NCBI RefSeq assembly: GCF_018991925.1
Contig: NW_024711950.1
Span: forward strand, 309,204 to 373,203
Direction of reading: 5' to 3'
From: Homarus americanus
Taxonomy: Eukaryota; Arthropoda; Malacostraca; Decapoda; Nephropidae
DNA: 64,000 nt
In this document: positions 1 through 12,060 of the stretch, piece by piece
How the letters are laid out: every line of letters begins with the position of its first letter
Numbering within the stretch: position 1 is the first letter of the stretch
Notes under the pieces: generated by a model
What the model was told of the DNA's origin: nothing
What the model saw: only the letters and a program-made list of their open reading frames with translations
Databases searched by the model: none
Program-made: the position numbers and the translations under genes

Positions 1-120
1 GAGGTAGCAGTCCCCGGTCACAGTCATGGGCTCGTGGGCCGTGGGTTCGAATCCTTTCGGCGTGAGGTGTTGATTGTATGTAGAAGTCCGTGTGGTTTAT
101 TGGGCTAATGAAATATATAT

Positions 121-126
121 GGATCC
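121..126. other. Conserved GGATCC (BamHI) register site, first copy
   Basis: GGATCC sits in nearly every monomer directly after the AAATATATATG stretch. It is the simplest landmark for counting monomers. Frequent losses are GGATAC, GGATGC, GGATTC, TGATCC and CGATCC, and these mark subfamilies. Confidence 0.9.
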
Positions 127-1397
127 TCGTGTTTCGAAGCAGGATTTGGTAAAACGTTACTCTGACCATCTACGTGATACGGGTAGTCCCCATTAGAGGT
201 TCACGGCGCCATAAGATCGTTGAACAGGCTTTGTGTGAAATATAACAGAGTCTAGGACTGCTTTTAGTTTCCTGCTGGTCCAGAGGTAGCGTTCCCCGTT
301 CACAGTCATGGGCTCGTGGGCCGTGGGTTGGAATCCTAGCGGGGTGAGGTGTTGATTGTATTTAGAAGTCAGCGTGCTTTATTGGGTTAATGAAATATAT
401 ATGGATCCTCGCGTTTCGAAGCCGTATTTGGTAAAACGTTACTCTGACCACCTACGTGATACGGGTAGTCCCGATTAGAAGTTCACGGCTCCATAAGCTC
501 GTTGACCAGACTTTGTGTGAAATTTAACAGAGTCTAGGACTCCTTTTAGTATCCTGGTGGTCCAGAGGTAGCATTCCTTGGTCACAGTCATGGGTTCGTG
601 AGCCGCGTGTTCCAATCCTGGCGGGGTGAGGTGTTGATTGTATGTAGAATCCGCGTGCTTTATTGGGCTAATGAAATATATATGGATCCTCGTGTTTCGA
701 AACCAGATTTTGTAAAACGTTACTCTGACCACCTACGTGATATGGGTAGTCCCCATTAGAGGTTCACGGCGCCATAAGTTCGTTGAAAAGGCTTTGTGTG
801 AATTATTACAGAGACTAGGACTGTTTTTAGTATCCTGGTCGTCCAGAGGTAGCGTTTTCCGGTCACAGTCGTGGACTCGTGGGCAGTGGGTTCGAATCCT
901 TGCGGGGTGCGGTGTTGATTGTATGTAGAAGTCCGCATGCTTTATTGGGCTAATTGAAATATATATGGATCCTCGTGTTTCGAAGCCGGATTTGGTAAAA
1001 CGTTACTCTGACCACCTACGTGATACGGGTAGTCCCCATTAGAGGTTCACGGCACCATAAGCTCGCTGAACATGCTTCGTGTGAAATATAACAGAGTCTA
1101 GGACTGCTTTTAGTATCCTGGTGGTCCAGAGGTAGCATTCCCCGGTCACAGTTGTGGGCTCGTGGGCCGTGGGTTCGAATACTGGCGGGGTGAGGTGTTA
1201 TTTGTATATAGAAGTCCGCGTGCTGTATTGGACTAATGAAATATATATGGATCCTCGTGTTTCGAAGCCGGATTTGGTAAAACGTTACTCTGACCACCTA
1301 TGAGATACGGGTAGTCCCCATTAGAGGGTTTTGGCGCCATAAGCTTGTTGAACAGGCTTTTGAGTGAAATATAACAGAGTCTAGGACTGCTTTTAGT

Positions 1398-1474
1398 ATC
1401 TTGGTGGTCCAGAGGTAGCGTTCCCCAGTCACATCATGGGCTCGTGGGCCGTGGGTTGGAATCCTGTAGGGGTT
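1398..1474 (+). pseudogene. tRNA-like core, subfamily with ACATCATGGG and damaged B box
   Basis: The core reads CCCCAGTCACATCATGGG, one base shorter than the major family, and its B box is GTTGGAATC. It ends GTAGGGGTTAGG instead of GCGGGGTGAGG, so the acceptor stem is weakened. Sister copies lie near 5062, 8415, 12610 and 17278. All have the same TTTTTGG stretch in the preceding spacer, so these changes were copied together. Confidence 0.65.
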
Positions 1475-1767
1475 AGGTGTTGATTGTATGTAGAAGTCCG
1501 CATGCTTTATTGTGCTAATGAAATATATATGGATCCTTGTGTTTCGAAGCCGGATTTGGTAAAACATTACTCTGACCACCTACGTGATACGGGTAGTCCC
1601 CATTAGAGGTTCACGGCACCATAAGTTCGTTGAACAGGCTTTGTGTAAAATATAACAGAGTTTACGACTGCTTTAAGTATCCTGGTGGTCCAGAGGTAGC
1701 ATTCCCCGGTCACAGTTGTTGGCTCGTGGGCCGTCGGTACTAATCCTGGCGGGGTGAGGTGTTGATT

Positions 1768-2062
1768 GTATCAAGAGAGATCGCGTGCTTTATTGGACTA
1801 ATGAAATATATATGGATCCTCGTGTTTCCAAGCTTGGTTGATGAAACGTTACTCTGATACCTCCCCGAGATAAGATTGGTCCATTAGAAGTTTCCCGGCA
1901 TATAAGCTCGTTGAATTGGGCTTTGTGTGAAATATAATCGAGTCTAGGACTGCTTTTAGTATCTGGTGGTCCAGAGGTAGCGTTCCCCTTGTCAAGTCAT
2001 GGGCTCGTGGGCAAGTAAGGTTCCAATCCTGGCAGGGTGTGGTGTTGATTGTATATGTAGAA
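1768..2062 (+). other. Indel-rich monomer patch
   Basis: About one monomer is recognisable, but with many small indels and substitutions not seen elsewhere (GTATCAAGAGAGATCG, CTTGGTTGATGAAACG, CCCGAGATAAGATTGG, GGGCAAGTAAGG). Flanking monomers are clean. It is consistent with unpolished long-read consensus; local decay is the alternative. Confidence 0.55.
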
Positions 2063-2808
2063 GTCCGCGTGCTTTATTGGACTAATGAAATATATATGAA
2101 TCTTCGTGTTTCGAAGCCGGATTTGGTAAAACGTTTCTCTGACCACCTACGTGATACGGGTAGTCCCCATTAGAAGTTCACGGCGCCATAAGTTCGTTGA
2201 ACAGGCTTTGTGTGAAATATAACAGAGTTTACGACTGCTTTAAGTATCCTGGTGGTCCAGAGGTAGCATTCCCCGGTCACAGTTGTTGGCTCGCGGACCG
2301 TCGGTTCTCATCCTGGCGGGGTGAGGTGTTGATTGTATGTAGAAGTCAGCGTGCTTTATTGGGCTAATGAAATATATATGATCCTCGTGTTTCGATGCCG
2401 GATTTGGTAAAATCTTACTCTGACAACCTACGTGATACGGGTAGTCCCCATTAGAGGTTCACGGCGCCATAAGTTCGTTGAACAGCCTTTGTGTGAAATA
2501 TAACAGAGTTTACGACTGCTTTAAGTATCCTGGTGGTCCAGAGGTAGCATTCCCCGGTCACAGTTGTGGGCTCGTGGGCCGTGGGTTCGAATCCTGGCGG
2601 AGTGAGGTGTTGATTGTATATAGAAGTCCGCGTGCTGTATTGGACTAATGAAATATATATGGATCCTCGTGTTTCGAAGCCGGATTTGGTAAAACGTTAT
2701 TCTGACCACCTATGAGATACGGGTAATCCCCATTAGAGGTTTTTGGTGCCATAAGCTTGTTGAACAGGCTTTGAGTGAAATATAACAGAGTCTAGGACTG
2801 CTTTTAGT

Positions 2809-2887
2809 ATCCTGGTGGTCCAGAGGTAGCAGTCCCCGGTCACAGTCATGGGCTCGTGGGCCGTGGGTTCGAATCCTTTCCGAGTGA
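2809..2887 (+). pseudogene. tRNA-like core, subfamily with GCAGTCCCCGG
   Basis: A box and B box are both consensus (TGGTCCAGAGG and GTTCGAATC). The core has GGTAGCAGTCC for GGTAGCGTTCC, and its 3' half reads CCTTTCCGAGTGAGG, which breaks the acceptor pairing. The following spacer is marked by GTACGTAGAAGATCGCGTGG and GGATACTCG. Close relatives lie near 6190, 9535, 13730, 15305 and 53260. Confidence 0.6.
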
Positions 2888-3541
2888 GGTGTTGATTGTA
2901 CGTAGAAGATCGCGTGGTTTATTGGGCTAATGAAATATATATGGATACTCGTGTTTCGAAGCAGGATTTGGTAAAACGTCACTCTGACCACCTAAGTGAT
3001 ACGGGTAGTCCCAATTAGAGGTTCACGGCGCCATAAGATCGTTGAACAGGCTTTGCGTGAAATATAACAGAGTCTAGGACTGCTTTTAGTATCCTGGTGG
3101 TCCAGAGGTAGCGTTCCCCGTTAACAGTCATGGGCTCGTGGGCCGTGGGTTTGAATCCTGGCGTGGTGAGGTGTTGATTGTATGTAGAAGTTCGCTTGCT
3201 TTATTGGGCTAATGAAATATATAAGGATCCTCGTGTTTCGAATCCGGATTTGGTAAAATATTACTCCTACCACCTAAAAGATACGGGTAGCCCCATTAGA
3301 GTTTTTCGGCGCCATAAGCTCGTTGAACAGGCTTTGAGTGAAATATAACAGAGTCTAGGACTGCTTTTATTATCCTGGTGGTCCAGAGGTAGCGTTCCCC
3401 GTTCACAGTCATGGGCTCGTGGGTCGTGGGTTCGAATCCTGGTGGGGTGAGGTGTTGATTGTATGTAGAAGTCCGCGTGCTTTATTAGACTCATGAAATA
3501 TATATGGATCCTCGTGTTTCGAAGCCGGATTTGGTAAAACG

Positions 3542-4105
3542 TTACTCTGACCACCTACGTGATACGGGTAGTCCCCATTAGAGGTTCACGGCTTCATAAG
3601 CTCGTTGAACATGCTTTGTGTGAAATATAATAGAGTCTAGGACTGCTTTTAGTATCCTTGCAGTCCAGAGGCAGCATTCCCCGGTCACAGTTATGGGCTC
3701 GTGGGCCGTGGGTTCGAATCCTGGGGGGTGAGGTGTTGATTGTATGTAGAAGTCCGCGTGTTTTATTGGACTAATGAAATATATATGAATCTTCGTGTTT
3801 CGAAGCCGGATTTGGTAAAACGTTACTCTGACCACCTACGAGATACGGGTAGTCCCCATTAGTGGTTCCCGGCGCCATAAGCTCGTTGTACAGGCCTTGT
3901 GTGAAATATAATAGAGTCTAGGACTGCTTTTAGTATCCTGGTGGTCCAGAGGTAGCGTTCCCCTTGTCACAGTCATGGGCTCGTGGGCCGTGGGTTCCAA
4001 TCCTGGCAGGGTGTGGTGTTGATTGTATGTAGAAGCCTGCGTGCTTTATTGGGCTAATGAAATATTTATGGATCCTTGTGTTTCGAAGCCGGATTTGGTA
4101 AAACA
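3542..4105 (+). repeat. Dimer block, first copy of a near-perfect 564-bp duplication
   Basis: Two monomers of different subfamilies form a unit that is repeated immediately downstream at 4106-4669. By eye the two copies are the same base for base; the only difference I find is the last base (A at 4105, G at 4669). The first monomer carries CCTTGCAGTCCAGAGGCAGC and the second CCCCTTGTCACAG with AAATATTTATGG. Such identity within a diverged array means a very recent duplication or an assembly duplication. Confidence 0.9.
3934..4012 (+). pseudogene. tRNA-like core, CCTTGTCACAG subfamily
   Basis: The A box is intact. The B box is GTTCCAATC, with the invariant G of the TTCGA loop replaced by C. 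The core has one inserted base (CCCCTTGTCACAG) and ends GGCAGGGTGTGG. Downstream, the AT stretch is AAATATTTATGG. Relatives lie near 4498, 9815, 10380, 16432, 49585, 50992 and 52130. Confidence 0.6.
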
Positions 4106-4669
4106 TTACTCTGACCACCTACGTGATACGGGTAGTCCCCATTAGAGGTTCACGGCTTCATAAGCTCGTTGAACATGCTTTGTGTGAAATATAATAGAGT
4201 CTAGGACTGCTTTTAGTATCCTTGCAGTCCAGAGGCAGCATTCCCCGGTCACAGTTATGGGCTCGTGGGCCGTGGGTTCGAATCCTGGGGGGTGAGGTGT
4301 TGATTGTATGTAGAAGTCCGCGTGTTTTATTGGACTAATGAAATATATATGAATCTTCGTGTTTCGAAGCCGGATTTGGTAAAACGTTACTCTGACCACC
4401 TACGAGATACGGGTAGTCCCCATTAGTGGTTCCCGGCGCCATAAGCTCGTTGTACAGGCCTTGTGTGAAATATAATAGAGTCTAGGACTGCTTTTAGTAT
4501 CCTGGTGGTCCAGAGGTAGCGTTCCCCTTGTCACAGTCATGGGCTCGTGGGCCGTGGGTTCCAATCCTGGCAGGGTGTGGTGTTGATTGTATGTAGAAGC
4601 CTGCGTGCTTTATTGGGCTAATGAAATATTTATGGATCCTTGTGTTTCGAAGCCGGATTTGGTAAAACG
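4106..4669 (+). repeat. Dimer block, second copy of the 564-bp duplication
   Basis: This is the tandem partner of 3542-4105, offset exactly 564 bp (two monomers). Sequence to the left of the first copy and to the right of the second belongs to other subfamilies, so the boundaries are sharp. Confidence 0.9.
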
Positions 4670-4690
4670 TTACTCTGACCACCTACGTGA

Positions 4691-6375
4691 TACGGGTAGT
4701 CCCCATTAGAGGTTCACGGCGCCATAAGTTCGTTGAACAGGCTTTGTGTGAAATATAACAGAGTTTACGACTGCTTTAAGTATCCTGGTGGTCCAGAGGT
4801 AGCATTCCCCGGTCACATTTGTTGGCTCGTGGGCCGTCGGTTCTAATCCTGGTGGGGTGAGGTGTTGATTGTATGTAGAAGTCAGCGTGCTTTATTGGGC
4901 TAATGAAATATATATGATCCTCGTGTTTCGATGCCGGATTTGGAAAAACGTTACTCTGACCACCTATGAGATACGGGTAATCCCCATTAGAGGTTTTTGG
5001 TGCCATAAGCTTGTTGAACAGGCTTTGAGTGAAATATAACAGAGTCTAGAACTGCTTTTAGTATCTTGGTGGTCCAGAGGTAGCGTTCCCCAGTCACATC
5101 ACGGGCTCGTGGGCCGTGGGTTGGAATCCTGTAGGGGTTAGGTGTTGATTGTATGTAGAAGTCCGCGTGCTTTATTGGGCTAATGAAATATATATGGATC
5201 CTCGTGTTTCGAAGCCAGATTTTGTAAAACATTACTCTGACCACCTACGTGATACAGGTAGTCCCCATTAGAGGTTCACGGCTCCATAAGCTCGTTGAAC
5301 AGGTTTTGTGTGAAATATAACAGAGTCTAGAACTGCTTTTAGTATCCTGGTGGTCCAGAGGTAGCGTTCCGCAGTCACAGACATGGGCTCGTGGGCCGTG
5401 GGTTCGAATCCTGGCGGGGTGAGATGTTGATTGTATGTAGAAGTCTGCGTGCTTTATTGGGCTCATGAAATATATATGGATCCTTGTGTTTCGAAGCCGG
5501 ATTTGGTAAAACATTACTCTGACCACCTACGTGATGCGGGTAGTCCCCATTAGAGGTTTACGGCGCCATAAGTTCGTTGAACAGGCTTTGTGTGAAATAT
5601 AACAGAGTTTACGACTGCTTTAAGTATCCTGGTGGTCCAGAGGTAGCATTCCCCGGTCACAGTTGTTGGCTCGTGGGCCGTCGGTTCTAATCTTGGCGGG
5701 GTGAGGTGTTGATTGTATGTAGAAGTCCGCGTGCTTTATTGGGCTAATGAAATATATATGGATCCTCGTGTTTCGAAGCAGGATTTGGTAAAACGTCACT
5801 CTGACCACCTAAGTGATACGGGTAGTCCCGATTAGAGGTTCACGGCTCCATAAGCTCGTTGAACAGGCTTTGTGTGAAATATACAAGATTCTAGGACTGC
5901 TTTTAGTATTCTGGTGGTCCAGAGGTAGCGTTCCCCGTTAACAGTCATGGGCTCGTGGGCCGTGGGTTCGAATCCTGGCGGGGTAAGGTGTTGATTGTAT
6001 GTAGAAGTTCGCTTGCTTTATTGGGCTAATGAAATATATATGGATCCTCGTGTTTCGAATCCGGATTTGGTAAAATGTTACTCTGACCACCTACGAGATA
6101 CGGGGAGTCCCCATTAGAGGTTCATGGCGCCATAAGCTCGTTGAACAGGCTTTGATTGAAATATAACAGAGGCTAGGACTGCTTTTAGTATCCTCGTGGT
6201 CCAGAGGTAGCAGTCCCCGGTCACAGTCATGGGCTCGTGGGCCGTGGGTTCGAATCCTTTCGGAGTGAGGTGTTGATTGTACGTAGAAGATCGCGTGGTT
6301 TATTGGGCTAATGAAATATATATGGATACTCGTGTTTCGAAGCAGGATTTGGTAAAACGTCACTCTGACCACCTA
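4691..6375 (+). repeat. Multi-monomer block A (repeated at 8.3, 12.2 and 14.8 kb)
   Basis: This run of about six monomers matches 12241-13915 at an offset near 7550 bp and matches 8333-9842 (from about 4980) at offsets of 3344-3353 bp. Its right part, from 5657, matches the sequence after the gap at an offset of 9115 bp. Shared rare variants include CAGGATTTGGTAAAACGTC, AAATATACAAGATTC and CGGGGAGTCCCC. Confidence 0.8.
5626..5703 (+). pseudogene. tRNA-like core, GTTGTTGG subfamily without T4 run
   Basis: This subfamily has AGAGTTTACGACTGCTTTAAG upstream, so the TTTT run is lost. Its core reads CACAGTTGTTGGCTCGTG with B box GTTCTAATC. Both the presumed terminator and the B box are therefore damaged in the same lineage. 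It is widespread: examples lie near 4778, 8970, 12332, 16715, 21750, 23725, 49865, 51275 and 52400. Confidence 0.6.
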
Positions 6376-7102
6376 AGTGATACAGGTAGTCCCCATTAGA
6401 GGTTCACGGCGCCATAAGATCGTTGAACAGGCTTTGCGTGAAATATAACAGAGTCTAGGACTGCTTTTAGTATCCTGGTGGTCCAGAGGTAGCGTTCCCC
6501 GTTAACAGTCATGGGCTCGTGGGCCGTGGGTTTGAATCATGGCGGGGTGAGGTGTTGATTGTATGTAGAAGTCCGCATGCTTTATTGGGCTAATGAAATA
6601 TATATGGATACTTGTGTTTCGAAGCCGTATTTGGTAAAACGTTACTCAGACCACCTACGTGATACGGGTAGTCCCCATTAGAATGTTCACGGCGCCATAA
6701 GCTCGTTGAACAGGCTTTGTGTGAAATATAACAGAGTCTAGGACTGCTTTTAGTATCCTGGTGGTCCAGAGGTAGCGTTCCCCGTTAATCATGTAGGCTC
6801 GTGGGCCGTAGGTTCGAATCCTGGCGTGGTGAGTGTTGATTGTAGAAGTTAAACTTGATTTATTGGACTAATGAAATATATATGGATCCTCGTGTTTCGA
6901 AGCCGGATTTGTTAAAACGTTACTCTGACCACCTACGTGATACGGGTAGTCCCCATTAGAGGTTCACGGTGCCTTAAGCTCATTGAACAGGCTTTGTGTG
7001 AAATATAACAGAGTCTAGGACTGCTTTTAGTATCCTGGTGGTCCAGAGGTAGCATTCCCCTTTCACAGTCATGGGCTCATGGACCGTGGGTTCGAATCCT
7101 GG

Positions 7103-7316
7103 CAGGAGGTAGAGTGTTGATTGTATGTAGAATCCGCGTGCTTTATTAGACTAATAGAAATATATATGGATCTCGTGTTTGAAGCGGATTTGGTAAACGT
7201 TACTCTGACCACCTCATTGATACGGGTAGTCCCCATTAGAGGTTTAAAGCTGTAGCTCGTTGAACATGCTTTGTAGAAATATAACAGAGTCTAGGACTGC
7301 TGTGTCCTTGCAGTCC
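7103..7316 (+). other. Indel-rich monomer patch
   Basis: Scattered one- to five-base losses and gains affect the core and spacer (GCAGGAGGTAGAG, GGATCTCGTGTTTGAAGCGG, AGGTTTAAAGCTGTAGC). The duplicate near 16.0-16.3 kb is clean over the equivalent stretch. Confidence 0.55.
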
Positions 7317-7511
7317 AGAGGTAGCATTCCCCTTTCACAGTCATGGGCTCATGGACCTTGGGTTCGAATCCTGGCAGGGTGAGGTGTTGATTGTATGTAG
7401 AAGTCCGCGTGCTTTATTGGACTAATGAAATATATATGGATCCTCGTGTTTCGAAGCCGGATTTGTTAAAACGTTACTCTGACCACCTACGTGATACGGG
7501 TAGTCCCCATT

Positions 7512-7850
7512 AGAGTTCCGGCCATAAGCTCGTTGTAAGGCCTTGTGTGAAATATAATAGAGGAGTCTAGGACTGCTTTTAGTATCCTGGTGGTCCAGAG
7601 GTATCGTTCCCCTTGTCACAGTCATGGGCTCGTGGGCCGTGGGTTCCAATCCTGGCAGGGTGTGGTGTTGATTGTCTTAAGAAGCCTCGTGCCTTATTGG
7701 GCTAATAGAAATATTTATGGATCCTTGTGTTTGAAGCAGTTTGGTAAAACGTTACTCTGACCACCTATGTAATCTGGGTAGTCCCCATTAGGGGTTGGCT
7801 TGGATTAGATTGAACAGGCTTTGTGTAAAATATAACAGCGTTTAGGACTG
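7512..7850 (+). other. Indel-rich monomer patch
   Basis: Single-base losses cluster at 7515-7565 and again at 7672-7800 (TGTCTTAAGAAGCCTCG, CTAATAGAAATATTTATGG, GTGTTTGAAGCAGTTTGG). The matching copy at 16.4-16.7 kb has the regular sequence. Confidence 0.55.
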
Positions 7851-7858
7851 CTTTTATT

Positions 7859-7930
7859 GTCCTGGTGCCCCAGAGGTAGCGTTCCCCGGTCACAATTATA
7901 AGATCGTGGGTTCGAATCCTGGTGGGGTGA
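7859..7930 (+). pseudogene. tRNA-like core of class I length, copy 2
   Basis: The core has CACAATTATAAGATCGTGGG where the major family has a 7-bp longer sequence. The A box is slightly damaged (TGCCCCAGAGG) and the B box is intact. The spacer is also distinctive: GATTATATGTAGAAATATGCG, an ATCGAT in place of the BamHI context at 7984, and TGATCACCTAAGCGGC. The whole monomer is therefore a separate lineage. Confidence 0.65.
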
Positions 7931-8802
7931 GGTGTTGATTATATGTAGAAATATGCGTGCTTTATTAGGCTAATAAAATATATATCGATCCTCATGTTTC
8001 GAAGCCGGATTTGGTAAAACGTTGCTCTGATCACCTAAGCGGCACGGGTTGTCCCCATTAGAGGTTCACGGCGCCATAAGTTCGTTGAACAGCCTTTGTG
8101 TGAAATATAACAGAGTTTACGACTGCTTTAATTATCCTGGTGGTCCAGAGGTAGCATTCCCCGGTCACAGTTGTGGGCTCGTGGGCCGTGGGTTCGAATC
8201 CTGGCGGGGTGAGGTGTTGATTGTATATAGAAGTCCGCGTGCTGTATTGGACTAATGAAATATATATGGATCTTCGTGTTTCGAAGCCGGATTTGGTAAA
8301 ACGTTACTCTGACCACCTATGAGATACGGGTAGTCCCCATTAGAGGTTTTTGGCGCCATAAGCTTGTTGAACAGGCTTTGAGTGAAATATAACAGAGTCT
8401 AGAACTGCTTTTAGTATCTTGGTGGTCCAGAGGTAGCGTTCCCCAGTCACATCATGGGCTCGTGGGCCGTGGGTTGGAATCCTGTTGGGGTTAGGTGTTG
8501 ATTGTATGTAGAAGTCCGCGTGCTTTATTGGGCTAATGAAATATATATGGATCCTCGTGTTTCGAAGCCAGATTTTGTAAAACGTTACTCTGACCACCTA
8601 CGTGATACAGGTAGTCCCCATTAGAGGTTCACGGCTTCATAAGCTCGTTGAACAGGTTTTGTGTGAAATATAACAGAGTCTAGAACTGCTTTTAGTATCC
8701 TGGTGGTCCAGAGGTAGCGTTCCGCAGTCACAGACATGGGCTCGTGGGCCGTGGGTTCGAATCCTGGCGGGGTGAGATGTTGATTGTATGTAGAAGTCTG
8801 CG

Positions 8803-8886
8803 TGCTTGTTTGGGCTCATGAAATATATATGGATCCTTGTGTTTCGGGCAGTTTGAGGTAAACGTCTCTGACCGTGATGCGAGGTA
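8803..8886 (+). other. Indel-rich patch
   Basis: The clean sister sequence at 17.66-17.76 kb is reduced here to TTTCGGGCAGTTTGAGGTAA and CGTCTCTGACCGTGATGC, with about 20 bases missing over a short stretch. Confidence 0.55.
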
Positions 8887-11741
8887 GTCCCCATTAGAGG
8901 TTTACGGCGCCATAAGTTCGTTGAACAGGCTTTGTGTGAAATATAACAGAGTTTACGACTGCTTTAAGTATCCTGGTGGTCCAGAGGTAGCATTCCCCGG
9001 TCACAGTTGTTGGCTCGTGGGCCGTCGGTTCTAATCTTGGCGGGGTGAGGTGTTGATTGTATGTAGAAGTCCGCGTGCTTTATTGGGCTAATGAAATATA
9101 TATGGATCCTCGTGTTTCGAAGCAGGATTTGGTAAAACGTCACTCTGACCACCTAAGTGATACGGGTAGTCCCGATTAGAGGTTCACGGCTCCATAAGCT
9201 CATTGAACAGGCTTTGTGTGAAATATACCAGATTCTAGGACTGCTTTTAGTATTCTAGTGGTCCAGAGGTAGCGTTCCCCGTTAACAGTCATGGGCTCGT
9301 GGGCCGTGGGTTCGAATCCTGGCGGGGTGAGGTGTTGATTGTATGTAGAAGTTCGCTTGCTTTATTGGGCTAATGAAATATATATGGATCCTCGTGTTTC
9401 GAATCCGGATTTGGTAAAATGTTACTCTGACCACCTACGAGATACGGGGAGTCCCCATTAGAGGTTCATGGCGCCATAAGCTCGTTGAACAGGCTTTGAT
9501 TGAAATATAACAGAGTCTAGGACTGCTTTTAGTATCCTGGTGGTCCAGAGGTAGCAGTCCCCGGTCACAGTCATGGGCTCGTGGGCCGTGGGTTCGAATC
9601 CTTTCGGAGTGAGGTGTTGATTGTACGTAGAAGATCGCGTGGTTTATTGGGCTAATGAAATATATATGGATACTCGTGTTTCGAAGCAGGATTTGGTAAA
9701 ACGTCACTCTGACCACCTAAGTGATACGGGTAGTCCCCATTAGAGGTTCACGGCGCCATAAGATCGTTGAACAGGCTTTGCGTGAAATATAACAGAGTCT
9801 AGGACTGCTTTTAGTATCCTGGTGGTCCAGAGGTAGCGTTCCCCTTGTCACAGTCATGGGCTCGTGGGCCGTGGGTTCCAATCCTGGCAGGGTGTGGTGT
9901 TGATTGTATGTAGAAGCCTGCGTGCTTTATTGGGCTAATGAAATATTTATGGATCCTTGTGTTTCGAAGCCGGATTTGGTAAAATCTTACTCTGACCACC
10001 TACGTGATACGGGTAGTCCCCATTAGAGGTTCACGGCGCCATAAGTTCGTTGAACAGCCTTTGTGTGAAATATAACAGAGTTTACGACTGCTTTAAGTAT
10101 CCTGGTGGTCCAGAGGTAGCATTCCCCGGTCACAGTTGTGGGCTCGTGGGCCGTGGGTTCGAATCCTGGCGGGGTGAGGTGTTGATTGTATATAGAAGTC
10201 CGCGTGCTGTATTGGACTAATGAAATATATATGGATCCTCGTGTTTCGAAGCCGGATTTGGTAAAACGTTACTCTGACCACCTACGAGATACGGGTAGTC
10301 CCCATTAGAGGTTCCCGGCGCCATAAGCTCGTTGAACAGGCTTTGTGTGAAATATAATAGAGTCTAGGACTGCTTTTAGTATCCTGGTGGTCCAGAGGTA
10401 GCGTTCCCCTTGTCAGAGTCATGGGCTCGTGGGCCGTGGGTTCCAATCCTGGCAGGGTGTGGTGTTGATTGTATGTAGAAGTCTGCGTGGTTTATTGGGC
10501 TAATGAAATATATATGGATCCTCGTGTTTCGAAGCCGGATTTGGTTAAACATTACTCTGACCACCTACGTGATACGGGTAGTCCCCATTAGAATGTTCAC
10601 GGCACCATAAGCTCGTTCAACAGGCTTTGTGTGAAATATAACAGAGTCTAGGACTGCTTTTAGTATTCTGGTGGTCCAGAGGTAGCGTTCCCCGTTAACA
10701 GTCATGGGCTCGTGGGCCGTGGGTTCGAATCCTGGCGGGGTGAGGTGTTGATTGTATGTAGAAGTTCGCTTGCTTTATTGGGCTAATGAAATATATATGG
10801 ATCCTCGTGTTTCGAATCCGGATTTGGTAAAATGTTACTTTGACCACCTACGAGGTACGGGGAGTCCCCATAAGAGGTTCATGGCGCCATAAGCTCGTTG
10901 AACAGGCTTTGATTGAAATATAACAGAGTCTAGGACTGCTTTTAGTATCCTGGTGAAATTCGAGGTAGCAGTCCCCAGTCACAGTCATGGGCTCGTGGGC
11001 CGTGGGTTCGAATCCTTTCAGTGAGGTGATTGTACGTAGAAATCGCGTGGTTTATTGGGCTAATGAAATATATATGGATACTCGTGTTTCGAAGCAGGAT
11101 TTGGTAAAACGTCACTCTGACCACCTAAGTGATACGGGTAGTCCCAATTAGAGGTTCACGGCGCCATAAGATCGTTGAACAGGCTATGCGTGAAATATAA
11201 CAGAGTCTAGGACTGCTTTTAGTATCCTGGTGGTCCAGAGGTAGAGTTCCCCGTTAACAGTCATGGGCTCGTGGGCCGTGGGTTTGAATCCTGTCGTGGT
11301 GAGGTGTTGATTGTATGTAGAAGTTCGCTTGCTTTATTGGGCTAATGAAATATATAAGGATCCTCGTGTTTCGAATCCGGATTTGGTAAAATATTACTCT
11401 TACCACCTACAAGATACGGGTAGCCCCATTAGAGTTTCTCGGCGCCATAAGCTCGTTGAACAGGCTTTGAGTGAAATATAACAGAGTCTTGGACTGCTTT
11501 TATTATCCTGGTGGTCCAGAGGTAGCGTTCCCCGTTCACAGTCATGGGCTCGTGGGTCGTGGGTTCGAATCCTGGCGGGGTGAGGTGTTGATTGTATGTA
11601 GAAGTCCGCGTGCTTAATTAGACTCATGAAATATATATGGATCCTCGTGTTTCGAAGCCGGATTTGGTAAAACGTTACTCTGACCACCTACGTGATACGG
11701 GTAGTCCCCATTAGAGGTTCACGGCTTCATAAGCTCGTTGA

Positions 11742-11905
11742 ACTGTGCTTTGTGTGAAATATAATAGAGTCTAGGACTGCTTTAGTATCCTTTGCAGTCA
11801 GAAACCTTATTCAGTCACAGTTATGGGCTCGTAGGTAGGTTCGAAATCCTGGAGGTGAGGTGTTGATTGTATGTAGAAATCACGTGTTTTATTGATGACG
11901 AAACA
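11742..11905 (+). other. Indel-rich patch inside a tRNA-like core
   Basis: The core is disrupted (CCTTTGCAGTCAGAAACC, TCGTAGGTAGGTTCGAAATC) and the A box is lost. Upstream and downstream monomers are regular. Confidence 0.55.
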
Positions 11906-12060
11906 TATATATGGACCCTCGTGTTTTGAAGCCGGATTTGGTAAAACGTTGCGCTGATCACCTAAGTGGCCAGGGTGGTCCCCATTAGAGGTTCACGGCG
12001 CCATAAGCTCGTTGAACAGGCCTTGTGTGAAATATAGCAGAGTCTAGGACTGCTTTTATT

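Noticed and set aside
7984..7989. ATCGAT in place of the BamHI context as a mobile element boundary
   Set aside because: It is one substitution within the monomer register, shared by the rare lineage. There are no target-site duplications or inverted repeats.
8049..8255. Plus-strand open frames of 60-90 codons
   Set aside because: They are short, start at different points in the monomer and run through the tRNA-like core. They are chance frames in satellite DNA.
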